This document shows, piece by piece, positions 18,849 to 27,298 of a stretch of 60,060 nucleotides of DNA. The stretch is from positions 1 through 60,060 of the forward strand of contig JAFUBX010000017.1 in the NCBI GenBank assembly GCA_017459985.1, written 5' to 3'. Numbering within the stretch: the stretch's first letter is position 1; the number at the start of each line of letters is the position of its first letter. The notes below the pieces were generated by a model. That model made no database searches. It was not told the DNA's origin and worked only from the letters and a program-made list of their open reading frames with translations. The position numbers and the translations under genes were made by a program. Origin of the DNA: Parasporobacterium sp. Lineage in GTDB: Bacteria; Bacillota; Clostridia; Lachnospirales; Lachnospiraceae.

Positions 18849-19180
18849 TGGAAAAACGGGATGAAATTCTGATCCTCCGGGTCTCACCTTCCGACAAGGA
18901 ACGGATCCGCAGGAAGATGGAGGAGCTTGGCATCCGGAACATGAGCGCCTATATCCGGAAAATGGCTCTGGACGGATATTGCGTGAACCTGGATCTTTCC
19001 GATGTGAAGGAACTGGTTCATCTGCTCCGCCAGTGCAGCAACAACCTGAACCAGTATGCGAAGAAAGCTCATCAGACCGGAAGCATCTACGAAGAGGACA
19101 TCCGGGATCTGAAAGAACGATTTGATGAATTTTGGGGAATCGGGAAAGAACTGCTGACGCGTCTTTCCACGATCTGGTGA
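18848..19180 (+). CDS. mobC: MobC-like relaxosome accessory protein
   Basis: A 110-residue protein beginning MEKRDEILILRVSPSDKERIRRKM, a ribbon-helix-helix start followed by the MobC-type region (IRNMSAYIRKMALDGY, LLRQCSNNLNQYAKKAHQTG). MobC proteins bind oriT and help the relaxase nick it. The ATG overlaps the SNF2 stop by 1 bp (TGATG); a GTG 3 bp earlier is an alternative. The relaxase follows 460 bp downstream, with a small membrane protein between, a common order in this ICE family. Confidence 0.85.
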   Translation: MEKRDEILILRVSPSDKERIRRKMEELGIRNMSAYIRKMALDGYCVNLDLSDVKELVHLLRQCSNNLNQYAKKAHQTGSIYEEDIRDLKERFDEFWGIGKELLTRLSTIW

Positions 19181-19247
19181 CCGGCGGCGACATCGTTGCC
19201 GGTTCAGCCCCGCAAGATTACAATGAAGCCAGAAGGAGGAAACGGTG

Positions 19248-19541
19248 ATGAAAGTGATCCGGAAATTTGCAAAAATCATGATACTTCCCCTGATGCTGCT
19301 GATCGGCATCCTGCATTTTATGCTGAATCTGATCACGAAGCTTTCCAGCTACCTGATCGGGCCGCTGATGCTCCTGATCTTTGGGTGCGGTGTTTATACG
19401 GTTGTAAAACAGCTTTGGAGCCAGACCTTTCTCCTGGCACTCATGGAGGGAGCCTGCTTCCTGGTTCTGTTCGGCGCGAGCTTTGTGATCGTCACGCTGG
19501 AAAGCTGGAATCATCATCTGGCAGTGTTCCTGCATTCCTGA
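19248..19541 (+). CDS. CD1845-like small membrane protein
   Basis: A 97-residue protein starting MKVIRKFAKIMILP at ATG 19248 (GTG at 19245 is possible), with AGAAGGAGG upstream. It has three hydrophobic segments (about residues 9-30, 35-55 and 62-85). It lies between mobC and the relaxase, where CD1845-type membrane proteins of unknown function are usually found in Clostridium-type ICEs. Attribution rests on size, topology and position. Confidence 0.65.
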   Translation: MKVIRKFAKIMILPLMLLIGILHFMLNLITKLSSYLIGPLMLLIFGCGVYTVVKQLWSQTFLLALMEGACFLVLFGASFVIVTLESWNHHLAVFLHS

Positions 19542-19570
19542 AAAACGAAAATAGAATTACGATGTAGCAC

Positions 19571-19615
19571 CGGCGGTTCTGTGGAAATACTTTCTGCGGA
19601 GCCGCCGCTTTTTTT
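19571..19615 (+). terminator. Rho-independent terminator after the CD1845-like gene
   Basis: Fourteen paired positions (19571-19584 with 19594-19607, some G-T pairs, core CGGCGG/CCGCCG) enclose a 9-base loop and run into seven T at 19609-19615. The structure lies where an upstream-extended relaxase frame would begin, which argues for the relaxase start at 19641. Confidence 0.75.
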
Positions 19616-19640
19616 GATAAAGGCGAAAGGCGGTGAGAGG

Positions 19641-21041
19641 ATGGCGGCGACCAGGCTGATTGCAATGCATGTGAATAAAGGGAAAACACTGGCACAGTGT
19701 CTGGAAGCCAGGACGGACTATGCCCAAAATCCGGGGAAAACGGAAAAGGGGAATCTGGTCACTGCCTATGAATGCGATCCCATGACTTGCGATGAAGAGT
19801 TCCTGCTCTCCAAGCGGCAGTACCGGCAGTACACAGGCAGAGAACAGAGGGGCGATGTGATCGCCTATCAGATCCGGCAATCCTTCAAGCCGGGGGAGAT
19901 CACAGCGGAAGAAGCAAACCTTGTCGGCTATGAGCTGGCCCTGGCCTTTACGAAAGGACGGCACGCCTTCATCGTAGCCACACATACAGACCGAGCGCAC
20001 ATCCATAACCACATCATTTTCAATTCCACATCCCTGGACTGCAGACGGAAGTTTCGCGATTTTCATCGCTCCAACATGGCGCTGCAAAAAGTCAGCGACC
20101 GTATCTGCCTGGAACATGGAGTGTCCGTCATTGAGCCGAAGCCATACCGCGAGAGGGTGAAACGGACGGAGTATCCAAAGAGACCAAAACTGCGGAATCA
20201 TATCTGCGAAGAGATTGACAGAATTCTCTCCGGGAAGCCGAAGGATTTTGAAGAGTTCCTCCGTCGGCTGGAGGCCGCCGGTTATGAGATCAAGCGGGGA
20301 AAGCAGATATCGGTAAAAGGTCCGGAGCAGAAACGCTTCATCCGGCTGCGGTCTCTGGGTGAAGGATATAAGGAAAACGATATCCGCGACCGGATTGCCG
20401 GAAAGGTGCTCCACGCAGGAAGCCGGAGCAGTCAGCCTCACGGAAAGCCCCGCTTCAATCTTCTGATCGACATCCAGCAGCGGATGCAGCAGGGAAAGGG
20501 TGCCGAGTATGAGCGGTGGGCGAAGGTATATAACCTGAAGCAGATGTCGGAGACCTTCCTGTTTATGAGGGAGCAGCACATCGAGAGCTTTGAAGATCTG
20601 TATGAAAAGACCGATGCCGCGGTCTCCCGTTTCAACGATTTGAACAGCAGGATCAAAGATGCGGAATCACAGATGGCGGCAAACCTGGCCATGCAGAAAC
20701 ACATCCAGAACTACGCAAAGACCAGAGATGTCTATGAGGCTTACTGCAAGTTCGGATACAGTAAAAAATTCTTTGAGGAACACCGCGCTGAGATCACACT
20801 TCACAAGGCTGCGAAGGAAGCCTTCAACGCCGCAGGAGCGGCAAAGCTGCCGACGATCCGGGAGCTGCGGCAGGAATACGCACAGCTGATCGTGCAGAAA
20901 AAGGAAGCATACAAAGGCTACCGCGAGGCAAAACGGGAAATGCAGGAGCTGCTGAAAGCCAGACAGAACGTGGAGCAGTTCTATGGCGATGACCTGAAGA
21001 AAGAGCGGGAAGCCGCCAGGCGGCAGCGGAAAGAATTGTAA
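19641..21041 (+). CDS. Relaxase (MobA/MobP-type mobilisation nuclease)
   Basis: A 466-residue relaxase that would nick oriT and pilot the single strand during transfer. The N-terminus MAATRLIAMHVNKGKTLAQCL and the metal-binding motif HTDRAHIHNHIIFNSTSLD (near residue 115) give the HxDxxHxHNH signature of MobA/VirD2 relaxases, with the likely catalytic Tyr upstream in the NPGKTEKG..YECD region. The C-terminal 200 residues are helical and charged (coiled-coil-like from about 330). ATG 19641 has GTGAGAGG before it; the longer in-frame start at 19581 falls inside a terminator. It is the last gene of the transfer module. Confidence 0.9.
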   Translation: MAATRLIAMHVNKGKTLAQCLEARTDYAQNPGKTEKGNLVTAYECDPMTCDEEFLLSKRQYRQYTGREQRGDVIAYQIRQSFKPGEITAEEANLVGYELALAFTKGRHAFIVATHTDRAHIHNHIIFNSTSLDCRRKFRDFHRSNMALQKVSDRICLEHGVSVIEPKPYRERVKRTEYPKRPKLRNHICEEIDRILSGKPKDFEEFLRRLEAAGYEIKRGKQISVKGPEQKRFIRLRSLGEGYKENDIRDRIAGKVLHAGSRSSQPHGKPRFNLLIDIQQRMQQGKGAEYERWAKVYNLKQMSETFLFMREQHIESFEDLYEKTDAAVSRFNDLNSRIKDAESQMAANLAMQKHIQNYAKTRDVYEAYCKFGYSKKFFEEHRAEITLHKAAKEAFNAAGAAKLPTIRELRQEYAQLIVQKKEAYKGYREAKREMQELLKARQNVEQFYGDDLKKEREAARRQRKEL

Positions 21042-21054
21042 AATACCGATGAAC

Positions 21055-21105
21055 AGGGCAAGGCAGAAATGGATGGATTCCACTACTGCCCTGCCCTCTT
21101 TTTTT
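21055..21105 (+). terminator. Rho-independent terminator after the relaxase
   Basis: GGGCAAGGCAG at 21056-21066 pairs with CTGCCCTGCCC (one mismatch) around an 18-base loop, followed by a CT plus seven T run. It ends the mobilisation transcript 14 bp after the relaxase stop. Confidence 0.85.
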
Positions 21106-21399
21106 GATTACTGTGAATACAATCAGCGGCGGAAACCGACGCACAGCCTGACAACGAAGTTGGCAATCAGAAGGGGATTGGGGATGTCCCCAACAAGGCG
21201 GTTTTCACAGATTCGGGATAATCCGAAAATGTGGAAACGGAGCATCTGTATATACAGATGCCCAGCTTGCCAATTTGCGAAAGAGACAGACAAAGAGACA
21301 AACAAAGACTTCCAAAATACTTTACAAGACTTCCATACATAGATATAATGAGCATTGGTGCAGTATGCTTATTCGAAAACGTGATGTGAGGATGTAATC
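21106..21399. other. Gene-free stretch with palindromes (possible oriT or control region)
   Basis: About 290 bp between the relaxase terminator and the dnd remnant hold no credible gene. They contain a perfect 18-bp palindrome CATCTGTATATACAGATG at 21243-21260, a short palindrome GGGGATGTCCCC at 21180-21191, and inverted TTGGCAA/TTGCCAA copies about 110 bp apart. Position next to a relaxase gene makes oriT a possibility, but the nick sequence cannot be recognised by eye; a regulator-binding site or a recombination scar are alternatives. Confidence 0.45.
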
Positions 21400-22004
21400 A
21401 TGAATAACGCAGATCTCAACAGATGTTTTCGGACCTAAATCGCTATGCAATAAAGCCTACGAAATCAATTAATATCCTGTTTAACTCAAGAGAGGAATCA
21501 TCCGTCATAGCAAAAGCGGTTATTGAAACGGCTGATGTTTTTAAAGGACTTGTTGAGAAAGAAAAAACAACCATTTCTAATAGAGCCAAGGCACTATTTA
21601 CCCTTAGTGCGATTTGTACAGCGACTACGGAATTACTTAGAGATTCAAAGAAAAGCACAGATAAAAAAATAGAATTGGCGGTTGATTTTTGGAACCAGAT
21701 AGGTGTGCATATTCCGGAATGGAACATGGTTAAGGAGGGTTCTAAAAGGTCTTCAGACGTACGTAAAGAATCAATTTGTTCATTGAGCATTACCCTTGTG
21801 GCGATAGGAACTGCCGGTAGGGCCTTGATTGCTGCTAATCCAGATAATTGGAAAGAACACTTATTAGCACTTGACCAGATTGATTGGAGAAAAACAAATC
21901 CAACATGGAATAACCTGGTCTTTGTTAATGGAAAAGTTGCGGCAAATAGATCAACTCAACACGCAATGTCTTCGTACATAGAAAAGAAATTATTACAAGG
22001 GTGA
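21400..22004 (+). pseudogene. dndB: dndB remnant (3' part, frameshifted)
   Basis: A 193-residue open frame from 21423 matches the C-terminal half of DndB, the DGQHR-type regulator of DNA phosphorothioation islands (MFSDLNRYAIKPTKS, EKTTISNRAKALFTLSAI, NPDNWKEHLLALDQIDW). The N-terminal half is absent. The first codons of a frame starting at ATG 21400 (NNADL) continue the DndB sequence only after a shift of frame near 21415, so the gene carries both a 5' deletion and a frameshift. AT content is visibly higher than in the conjugation genes, suggesting separate acquisition. The stop overlaps the dndC start, as in intact dnd operons. Confidence 0.75.
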
Positions 22005-22972
22005 ATGATAATATGGCAAGTTTAAGTAAGCAAGATATCAGAGACGTTATTGAGACCATAAAAGGTTTATATTTGGAAGATATGACCCCATGGATCTGTG
22101 GATATAGTGGCGGGAAGGATTCTACGGCGGTTGTTCAATTGGTGTGGATGGCACTCAAGGAGCTTCCACAGGAAAAGCTCAAGAAAACGGTTCATGTGAT
22201 AAGTACGGATACACTGGTCGAGTCACCAGTTGTGTCTCTATGGGCGAAAGAATCAATTCAGAAAATGATAGAAAGAGCAAAGGATGCGCACCTTCCGATA
22301 TTCCCTCATATTTTGACCCCAGCAATAACGAATACATTCTGGGTTAATTTAATTGGAAGAGGGTATCCATACCCCAGGAGAGATTTTCGATGGTGCACAG
22401 ATAGAATGAAAATCGATGCATCTAACCGGTTTATAAAAGAAGTCCTGGATGCTGAAAGCGAAGCCATCATGGTGCTGGGATCAAGAAAAGCTGAAAGTGC
22501 TACACGGCGTGCTGTGATGGAAGGATATGAAAAGAAGCGTTATAGAGACCATTTAAGCCCAAATGGATCCTTTCCCAATTCCTATGTTTTTACACCTATT
22601 GAGAATTGGCAGAATGATAATGTCTGGCAATTTTTAGTACAGTACGAAAACCCCTGGGGACACTCAAATAAAGATCTGCTTGCGATGTACAGTGGAGCAT
22701 CGGCTGATGGAGAGTGTCCGCTTGTAATAGATACTTCTACTCCCTCATGCGGGAACAGTCGGTTTGGATGCTGGGTTTGCACAATGGTGACAGAGGATAA
22801 ATCCATGGCTGCGATGATCCAAAACGATGAGGAAAAATCGTGGATGTTACCGATGCTTGATTTTCGCAATTATATTGCTGGAGATTGGGATACAGATAGA
22901 AGACGGAGAGATTTCCGTCGTAGAGATGGTCATTTGACATATGGTTGTTATCTAAATATTCGCAAGCCTTAG
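22001..22972 (+). pseudogene. dndC: dndC remnant: phosphorothioation sulfurtransferase truncated at the 3' end
   Basis: A 323-residue PP-loop (PAPS reductase/ATP pyrophosphatase-type) protein: YSGGKDSTA near residue 32, FRWCTDRMKI near 130, and the Cys-rich segment CGNSRFGCWVCTM near 248. This is DndC, which activates and transfers sulfur onto the DNA backbone. Full DndC proteins run to about 500 residues; here homology ends at RRRRDFRRRDGHLTYG and the frame stops 12 residues later, so roughly a third is missing. dndD and dndE do not follow. GTG 22001 overlaps the dndB stop (GTGA); ATG 22013 is another start. Function is therefore unlikely. Confidence 0.8.
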
Positions 22973-23060
22973 ATACGAATGTCCTTTCGCCATAATTGTC
23001 CGAATTCGTACCCCCAATTAGTCTGGCCATAAAAACCCCTCGTTTCTCTGTTTTTGGCTG

Positions 23061-23270
23061 TTATTCTTCGTCTGGTGTAAACTCCACAAAGTCATCTATG
23101 GGGCACCCTAGAGCAATACTGATTTTTCCTAACACTTCGGCAGACACGTTTTCATTTCGCGTTAGTTTCTTAGTTGTGTATTCATTTATACCTGCTAACC
23201 GCTCTAAATCCTTCTTCTTCATGTCTCGATCGAGAAGTATATGCCAGAGTTTTTTGTAACTGATTGCCAT
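23061..23270 (-). CDS. Small Xre-family repressor-like regulator
   Basis: A 69-residue Cro/C1-type helix-turn-helix protein (MAISYKKLWHILLDRDMKKKDLERLAGINEYTTKKLTRNE, shown in part) of the YozG type, with GGGAGGTCC before its ATG. It is on the minus strand between the dnd remnant and the Bcp operon. Such short Xre proteins often control defence or restriction loci, so it may have regulated the lost dnd genes (inference). Confidence 0.8.
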   Translation of the reverse strand: MAISYKKLWHILLDRDMKKKDLERLAGINEYTTKKLTRNENVSAEVLGKISIALGCPIDDFVEFTPDEE

Positions 23271-23418
23271 TCAGGACCTCCCTCTTTTTAGCTCAAGGTT
23301 CGAGCAATACTGTTTACAACAGCCATATCATAAAATAAAGAATCTATGCCTTATTATAGCATTGTGGCCTGCGCGAGTAAACCGATTATGGCGAAAAATC
23401 ACCGTTTTTGTAGAAATA

Positions 23419-23446
23419 TTGACGAAAACTGATTGAGAACTATGAT
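23419..23446 (+). promoter_or_regulatory. Sigma-A-type promoter of the bcp operon
   Basis: TTGACG (23419-23424), a 16-bp spacer, then TATGAT (23441-23446), about 90 bp upstream of the bcp start. It is the only good match in the 260-bp gap and is correctly oriented to drive the ten-gene operon. Confidence 0.55.
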
Positions 23447-23534
23447 AGAAGATGTTAATATGATAACAGTCGTGTTTGGGCTGTTTTGATTACATGACAG
23501 AACTACTGTATTAGAGACAGTTTGGAGGGCAATT

Positions 23535-23990
23535 ATGCTAGAGATTGGAACCAAAGCCCCGGCATTTTCCCTGCCGGATCAAAACGGAGAAATAAGAAGC
23601 CTTGCAGATTATCAGGGCCAGAAGGTTATTCTGTACTTCTATCCAAAGGACATGACGGCTGGTTGCACCAAGCAGGCATGCGCATTCGGCGAACTGTATC
23701 CGCAGTTTCGGGAGAAGGGTGCTGTTGTTCTTGGAGTGAGTAAGGATAGTGTGGCCTCCCACAAGAAGTTTGAAGAGAAATATGGTCTGCCCTTTACTCT
23801 TCTCTCCGACCCGGAGAAGGAAGTGATCCAGGCTTACGATGTCTGGAAGGAAAAGAAGAACTACGGCAAGGTCAGTATGGGCGTTGTCCGGACGACCTAT
23901 CTGATCGATGAGAACGGCATTATCGTGAAAGCTTTCGACAAGGTGAAGGCGGCGGACAATCCGGCACAGATGCTGGGAGAACTGGAATGA
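23535..23990 (+). CDS. bcp: Thioredoxin-dependent peroxiredoxin (Bcp/PrxQ)
   Basis: A 151-residue atypical 2-Cys peroxiredoxin that reduces peroxides with thioredoxin. The peroxidatic Cys44 and resolving Cys49 lie in PKDMTAGCTKQACAF, the spacing typical of PrxQ. Length is normal. ATG follows GGAGGG at 23524. It opens a ten-gene operon and its stop overlaps the YaaA start by 4 bp, pairing two peroxide-defence genes in one translational unit. Confidence 0.93.
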   Translation: MLEIGTKAPAFSLPDQNGEIRSLADYQGQKVILYFYPKDMTAGCTKQACAFGELYPQFREKGAVVLGVSKDSVASHKKFEEKYGLPFTLLSDPEKEVIQAYDVWKEKKNYGKVSMGVVRTTYLIDENGIIVKAFDKVKAADNPAQMLGELE

Positions 23991-24766
23991 GGATCATCAT
24001 ATCCCCCGCAAAGCAAATGCGGGTAGATACGGATTCGTTTTCCTGCAGCACGCTCCCGGTATTTATGGAGAAAACGGAAATCCTGATGCAATGGATCCGG
24101 AGCCTGTCCTATGAGGAGCAGAAAAAGCTCTGGGTCTGTAATGACAAGATCGCCCGGCAGAACGCCGAGCGATTTGCGCATATGGATCTTCGGAAAAATC
24201 TCACGCCTGCCCTGCTGTCTTATGACGGCATCCAATACACCTACATGGCACCGGCGGTCTTTGAGGACGGCCAATACGATTATGTGCAGGAGCATTTGCG
24301 GATCCTGTCTGGGTTCTACGGGGTAGTGAAACCAATGGATGGCGTCGTACCTTATCGTCTGGAGATGCAGGCGAAGGCGACATTTGCCAGATATAAGAAC
24401 TTATATGACTTCTGGGGCGACAGCCTGTACCATGAAGTGGTCGATGACAGCAGGATCATTATCAATCTGGCCTCTAAGGAGTACTCCAAGTGCATTGAGA
24501 AATACCTGCAGTCAGGAGGCCGCTATATCACTTGCATCTTTGGTGAGCTGGAAGGTGAAAAGGTCGTCCAGAAAGGCGTCTATGCCAAGATGGCCAGAGG
24601 CGAGATGGTGCGTTATATGGCCGGGATTCAGGCGGAGGAGCCGGAGCAGATGAAGAACTTCAACTGGAGCGGATATCATTTTGACGAGGACAGATCTTCC
24701 GAAGCAGAGTACGTCTTTATCCGCACAGAGGTGCCGGGGCGTTCTGGCGGCCGCTACCCAAACTGA
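23987..24766 (+). CDS. yaaA: YaaA/DUF328 peroxide-stress protein
   Basis: A 259-residue YaaA protein, full length. Conserved segments are the N-terminal MRIIISPAKQM, LLSYDGIQYTYM, a central GVVKPMDGVVPYRLEM, NLASKEYSK and the C-terminal KGVYAKMARGEMVRYM. In E. coli YaaA limits intracellular iron and DNA damage under hydrogen peroxide, and its fold binds DNA. Being coupled (ATGA) to Bcp fits a shared role in oxidative stress. A second, broken yaaA lies at 47165-47430. Confidence 0.92.
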   Translation: MRIIISPAKQMRVDTDSFSCSTLPVFMEKTEILMQWIRSLSYEEQKKLWVCNDKIARQNAERFAHMDLRKNLTPALLSYDGIQYTYMAPAVFEDGQYDYVQEHLRILSGFYGVVKPMDGVVPYRLEMQAKATFARYKNLYDFWGDSLYHEVVDDSRIIINLASKEYSKCIEKYLQSGGRYITCIFGELEGEKVVQKGVYAKMARGEMVRYMAGIQAEEPEQMKNFNWSGYHFDEDRSSEAEYVFIRTEVPGRSGGRYPN

Positions 24767-24783
24767 CGGAGGTAATCAGCAAT

Positions 24784-25335
24784 TTGGAATATCTGGACAT
24801 CGTAAACGAAGCCGGACTTCCGACCGGCGAAACAATAGAGCGCTCCATCGCACACAGGGATGGCATACTGCACCGGACAGCCCATGTGTGGGTGGTGAGG
24901 AAGAATGCTGACTCCTTCGACATTCTCCTTCAAAAGCGGAGCATGCAGAAGGAATCCTTTCCGGGCTTTTATGACACATCCTCGGCCGGACACATTCCGG
25001 CTGGAGATGAACCGGTGGAATCAGCACTGCGGGAGCTGCAGGAGGAGCTGGGTATCACAGCAACGTTGTCAGATCTGCAGTACGCCGGCATGTTCCGCAT
25101 CCGGTATGAGAAGGAATTCCACGGCTCTTTGTTCCGGGATAATGAGGTGACGCGGGTCTATGTGTATGACAAGCCTGTGGATATTACCACACTGGTCCTG
25201 CAGGCCTCCGAAGTGGATGAGGTCAGGTGGTTTCCACTTGAAGAAGTGTGGGAAGAGATAAAGACCAGCCGCAGCAGGTTCTGCGTCCCGACGGGAGGGC
25301 TGAAAGTGCTGCGGGATTATTTGAAGGAGCGGTAA
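24784..25335 (+). CDS. Nudix hydrolase
   Basis: A 183-residue protein with the Nudix box G-x5-E-x7-RELQEEL-GI (GHIPAGDEPVESALRELQEEL, residues about 70-91). The N-terminal YLDIVNEAGLPTG and HRTAHVWVV resemble the isopentenyl-diphosphate isomerase-like Nudix branch, but the substrate cannot be read from sequence; damaged nucleotide clean-up is one possibility in this operon. TTG start with ACGGAGGT upstream. Confidence 0.88.
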   Translation: MEYLDIVNEAGLPTGETIERSIAHRDGILHRTAHVWVVRKNADSFDILLQKRSMQKESFPGFYDTSSAGHIPAGDEPVESALRELQEELGITATLSDLQYAGMFRIRYEKEFHGSLFRDNEVTRVYVYDKPVDITTLVLQASEVDEVRWFPLEEVWEEIKTSRSRFCVPTGGLKVLRDYLKER

Positions 25336-25337
25336 CA

Positions 25338-25871
25338 TTGTACCGATACATCGTTTTTGACGTAGAGACACCGAATAGATATAACAACCGTATGTCCGCC
25401 ATCGGAATCAATATTGTTGAGGGTAGAGCTATCAAGGTTTCTTTCTTCTCCTATGTAAACCCGGAGACGCATTTTGATTATTTCAACACGCAGTTGACGG
25501 GGATTGATGAGGAGACGGTACGGACTGCGCCGACGTTTCCCGAGTTATGGACAACGATCGAACCGATGATGAGCAGCGGCATTCTCTGTGCCCACAATGC
25601 CGTTTTCGATATGGGCGTGCTGAAGAAATGCCTGGCTGATTATGAGATCGACTGGCGGCCGACGGTGAAGTATTGCTGCACGGTGCAGATGGGAAGAAGG
25701 CTGCTTCCCGGTATAAGGCATAAGCTGAACGATCTCTGCGATTATTATGGCATAGCGCTGGATCATCATCAGGCGGATTCCGACAGCCATGCAGCTGCGG
25801 AGATTCTGCTCCGGTATTTTGAAGCGGGAGCCAATGAACGGGATTTCATCAGGACATATAGATTGGGATAA
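25338..25871 (+). CDS. DnaQ-like 3'-5' exonuclease
   Basis: A 177-residue DEDDh exonuclease. Exo I is FDVETPN (residues 7-13), Exo II is AHNAVFDMGVL near 89-99 and Exo III is HHQADSDSHAAAE near 143-155. It resembles stand-alone epsilon-subunit-like exonucleases that trim DNA or RNA 3' ends. TTG 25338 follows GGAGCGGTAAC and lies 3 bp after the Nudix stop. A frame open further upstream overlaps the Nudix gene and is not needed. Confidence 0.88.
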   Translation: MYRYIVFDVETPNRYNNRMSAIGINIVEGRAIKVSFFSYVNPETHFDYFNTQLTGIDEETVRTAPTFPELWTTIEPMMSSGILCAHNAVFDMGVLKKCLADYEIDWRPTVKYCCTVQMGRRLLPGIRHKLNDLCDYYGIALDHHQADSDSHAAAEILLRYFEAGANERDFIRTYRLG

Positions 25872-25892
25872 GAAACAGAGTGGGTTGGCATT

Positions 25893-26390
25893 ATGGTGGA
25901 AGAAGAAAGATGGGTCATGCAAGGGCTCAGGCAGCTGACAGCTGAATATGATGTTGCTGTAGCGGAGCTGATACGCACAAATCTGAAAGCACATCAGCTG
26001 GATATACCCGGGACGGTCTATTTTGATGAGGGACTCGATCATCTCAGCGATTTCTATGATGATCCGCGCAGGGCGTACTATGTCCTGCTGCAGAATGAGC
26101 AGATAGTCGGCGGGATCGGGCTAGCAGAATTTGACTATTTCGAATCCTGCTGTGAACTACAGAAGCTGTATTTGAGTGATGCTGTTAAGGGCAGAGGCCT
26201 CGGATACGATCTGATTGATTATATTGAAAAATGTGCCAGAGAGCTGGGATACCGGCGGATGCATCTGGAGACACATAACAATCTGCAGACAGCGATCCAT
26301 GTTTATGAGAAAGCCGGTTATCACGAGATACCGCGGCCGGAAAGCGTCGTGCACAGTACGATGAACCGCTTTTTCCTGAAGGAACTGTAA
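25893..26390 (+). CDS. GNAT family N-acetyltransferase
   Basis: A 165-residue GNAT protein: YYVLLQNEQIVGGIGL (beta4 region), the acetyl-CoA loop LSDAVKGRGLGYDLIDY near residues 90-107 (Q/RxxGxG type) and NLQTAIHVYEKAGYHE near the end. Substrate unknown. It is 21 bp after the exonuclease and 33 bp before the radical SAM gene. Confidence 0.88.
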   Translation: MVEEERWVMQGLRQLTAEYDVAVAELIRTNLKAHQLDIPGTVYFDEGLDHLSDFYDDPRRAYYVLLQNEQIVGGIGLAEFDYFESCCELQKLYLSDAVKGRGLGYDLIDYIEKCARELGYRRMHLETHNNLQTAIHVYEKAGYHEIPRPESVVHSTMNRFFLKEL

Positions 26391-26423
26391 GAATGAGCGG
26401 CATATGGTAAAGGAGCTGGGAAG

Positions 26424-27287
26424 ATGCACTTTGTACAGGCGAAATCTCTCCTGACCCGGGAGAACGGAATGAATATATACCGAGGCTGCCTGCATGGCTG
26501 CGTCTATTGTGATTCCCGCAGCCGGTGCTACCAGTTTACCCATCCGTTTGAAGACATCGAGGTCAAGGAAAATGCCCCGGAGCTTCTGGAAAAGATCCTC
26601 CGGACAAAAAGGAAAAAGATCATGATCGGTACAGGCTCCATGTGCGATCCTTACCAGCCCTGTGAGATGGATCTGAAGATCGTAAGGCGCTGCCTGGAAC
26701 TGATTGATCAGTACGGGTTTGGGGCGGCGGTCCTCACCAAATCGGACCGTGTGCTGAGAGATATAGATCTTCTCGCGAGCATCAACAGGAAGGAGAAAGC
26801 TGTTGTACAGATATCCCTTACCATTGCAGATGACGAACTGAGCCGTAAGCTGGAGCCGAATGTCTGCAATTCCAGGCGCAGATATGAGGTGTTGAAGGAG
26901 TTTCAGAAAGCAGGAATACCGACCGTTGTCTGGATGACCCCGATCCTTCCCTTCCTGACGGATACCAGGGAAAATCTTGAAACAATCCTGGGCTGGTGCA
27001 TTGATGCAGGTGTGAAGGGAATCATCTGCTGGAATATCGGCATGACACTGCGGGAGGGAGACCGGGAATACTATTACCAGGCATTGGACAGGTATTTTCC
27101 GGGGCTGTCCCAGAAATACCGGGAAGTTTACGGAAACAGTTATGAGGTGAACAGCCTCCGAAATACTGAATGGATGCCATTTTTTCACGAGCAATGTGAA
27201 AAACATGGTATCCTGCATACGCCGGAAGCCTGTTTTTCCTATATGCATAAACTGCCGGAGCGGTACGAGCAGATGACATTGTTTTGA
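26424..27287 (+). CDS. Radical SAM protein, spore photoproduct lyase (SPL) family
   Basis: A 287-residue protein with a radical-SAM cluster motif in RGCLHGCVYCDSRS (CxxxCxxC, residues about 19-26) and SPL-type segments GTGSMCDPYQPCE and ITKSDR-like VLTKSDRVLRD. SPL-family proteins include the spore DNA photolesion enzyme and shorter homologues of unknown substrate; at 287 residues it is shorter than true SplB (about 340), so it is probably one of the latter. ATG 26424 follows AAAGGAGCTGGG. The stop overlaps the next upstream region of sfsA. A nucleic-acid repair role is inferred from context only. Confidence 0.82.
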   Translation: MHFVQAKSLLTRENGMNIYRGCLHGCVYCDSRSRCYQFTHPFEDIEVKENAPELLEKILRTKRKKIMIGTGSMCDPYQPCEMDLKIVRRCLELIDQYGFGAAVLTKSDRVLRDIDLLASINRKEKAVVQISLTIADDELSRKLEPNVCNSRRRYEVLKEFQKAGIPTVVWMTPILPFLTDTRENLETILGWCIDAGVKGIICWNIGMTLREGDREYYYQALDRYFPGLSQKYREVYGNSYEVNSLRNTEWMPFFHEQCEKHGILHTPEACFSYMHKLPERYEQMTLF

Positions 27288-27298
27288 GGAGTGAGGTT

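Noticed and set aside
17334-19193. Minus-strand open frame of 619 codons under the SNF2 helicase and mobC
   Set aside because: It crosses two recognised genes and a gene junction, shows no protein family features, and is an antisense shadow.
21049-21342. Open frame of 97 codons after the relaxase
   Set aside because: It begins inside the terminator hairpin and covers the palindromes; composition is not protein-like.
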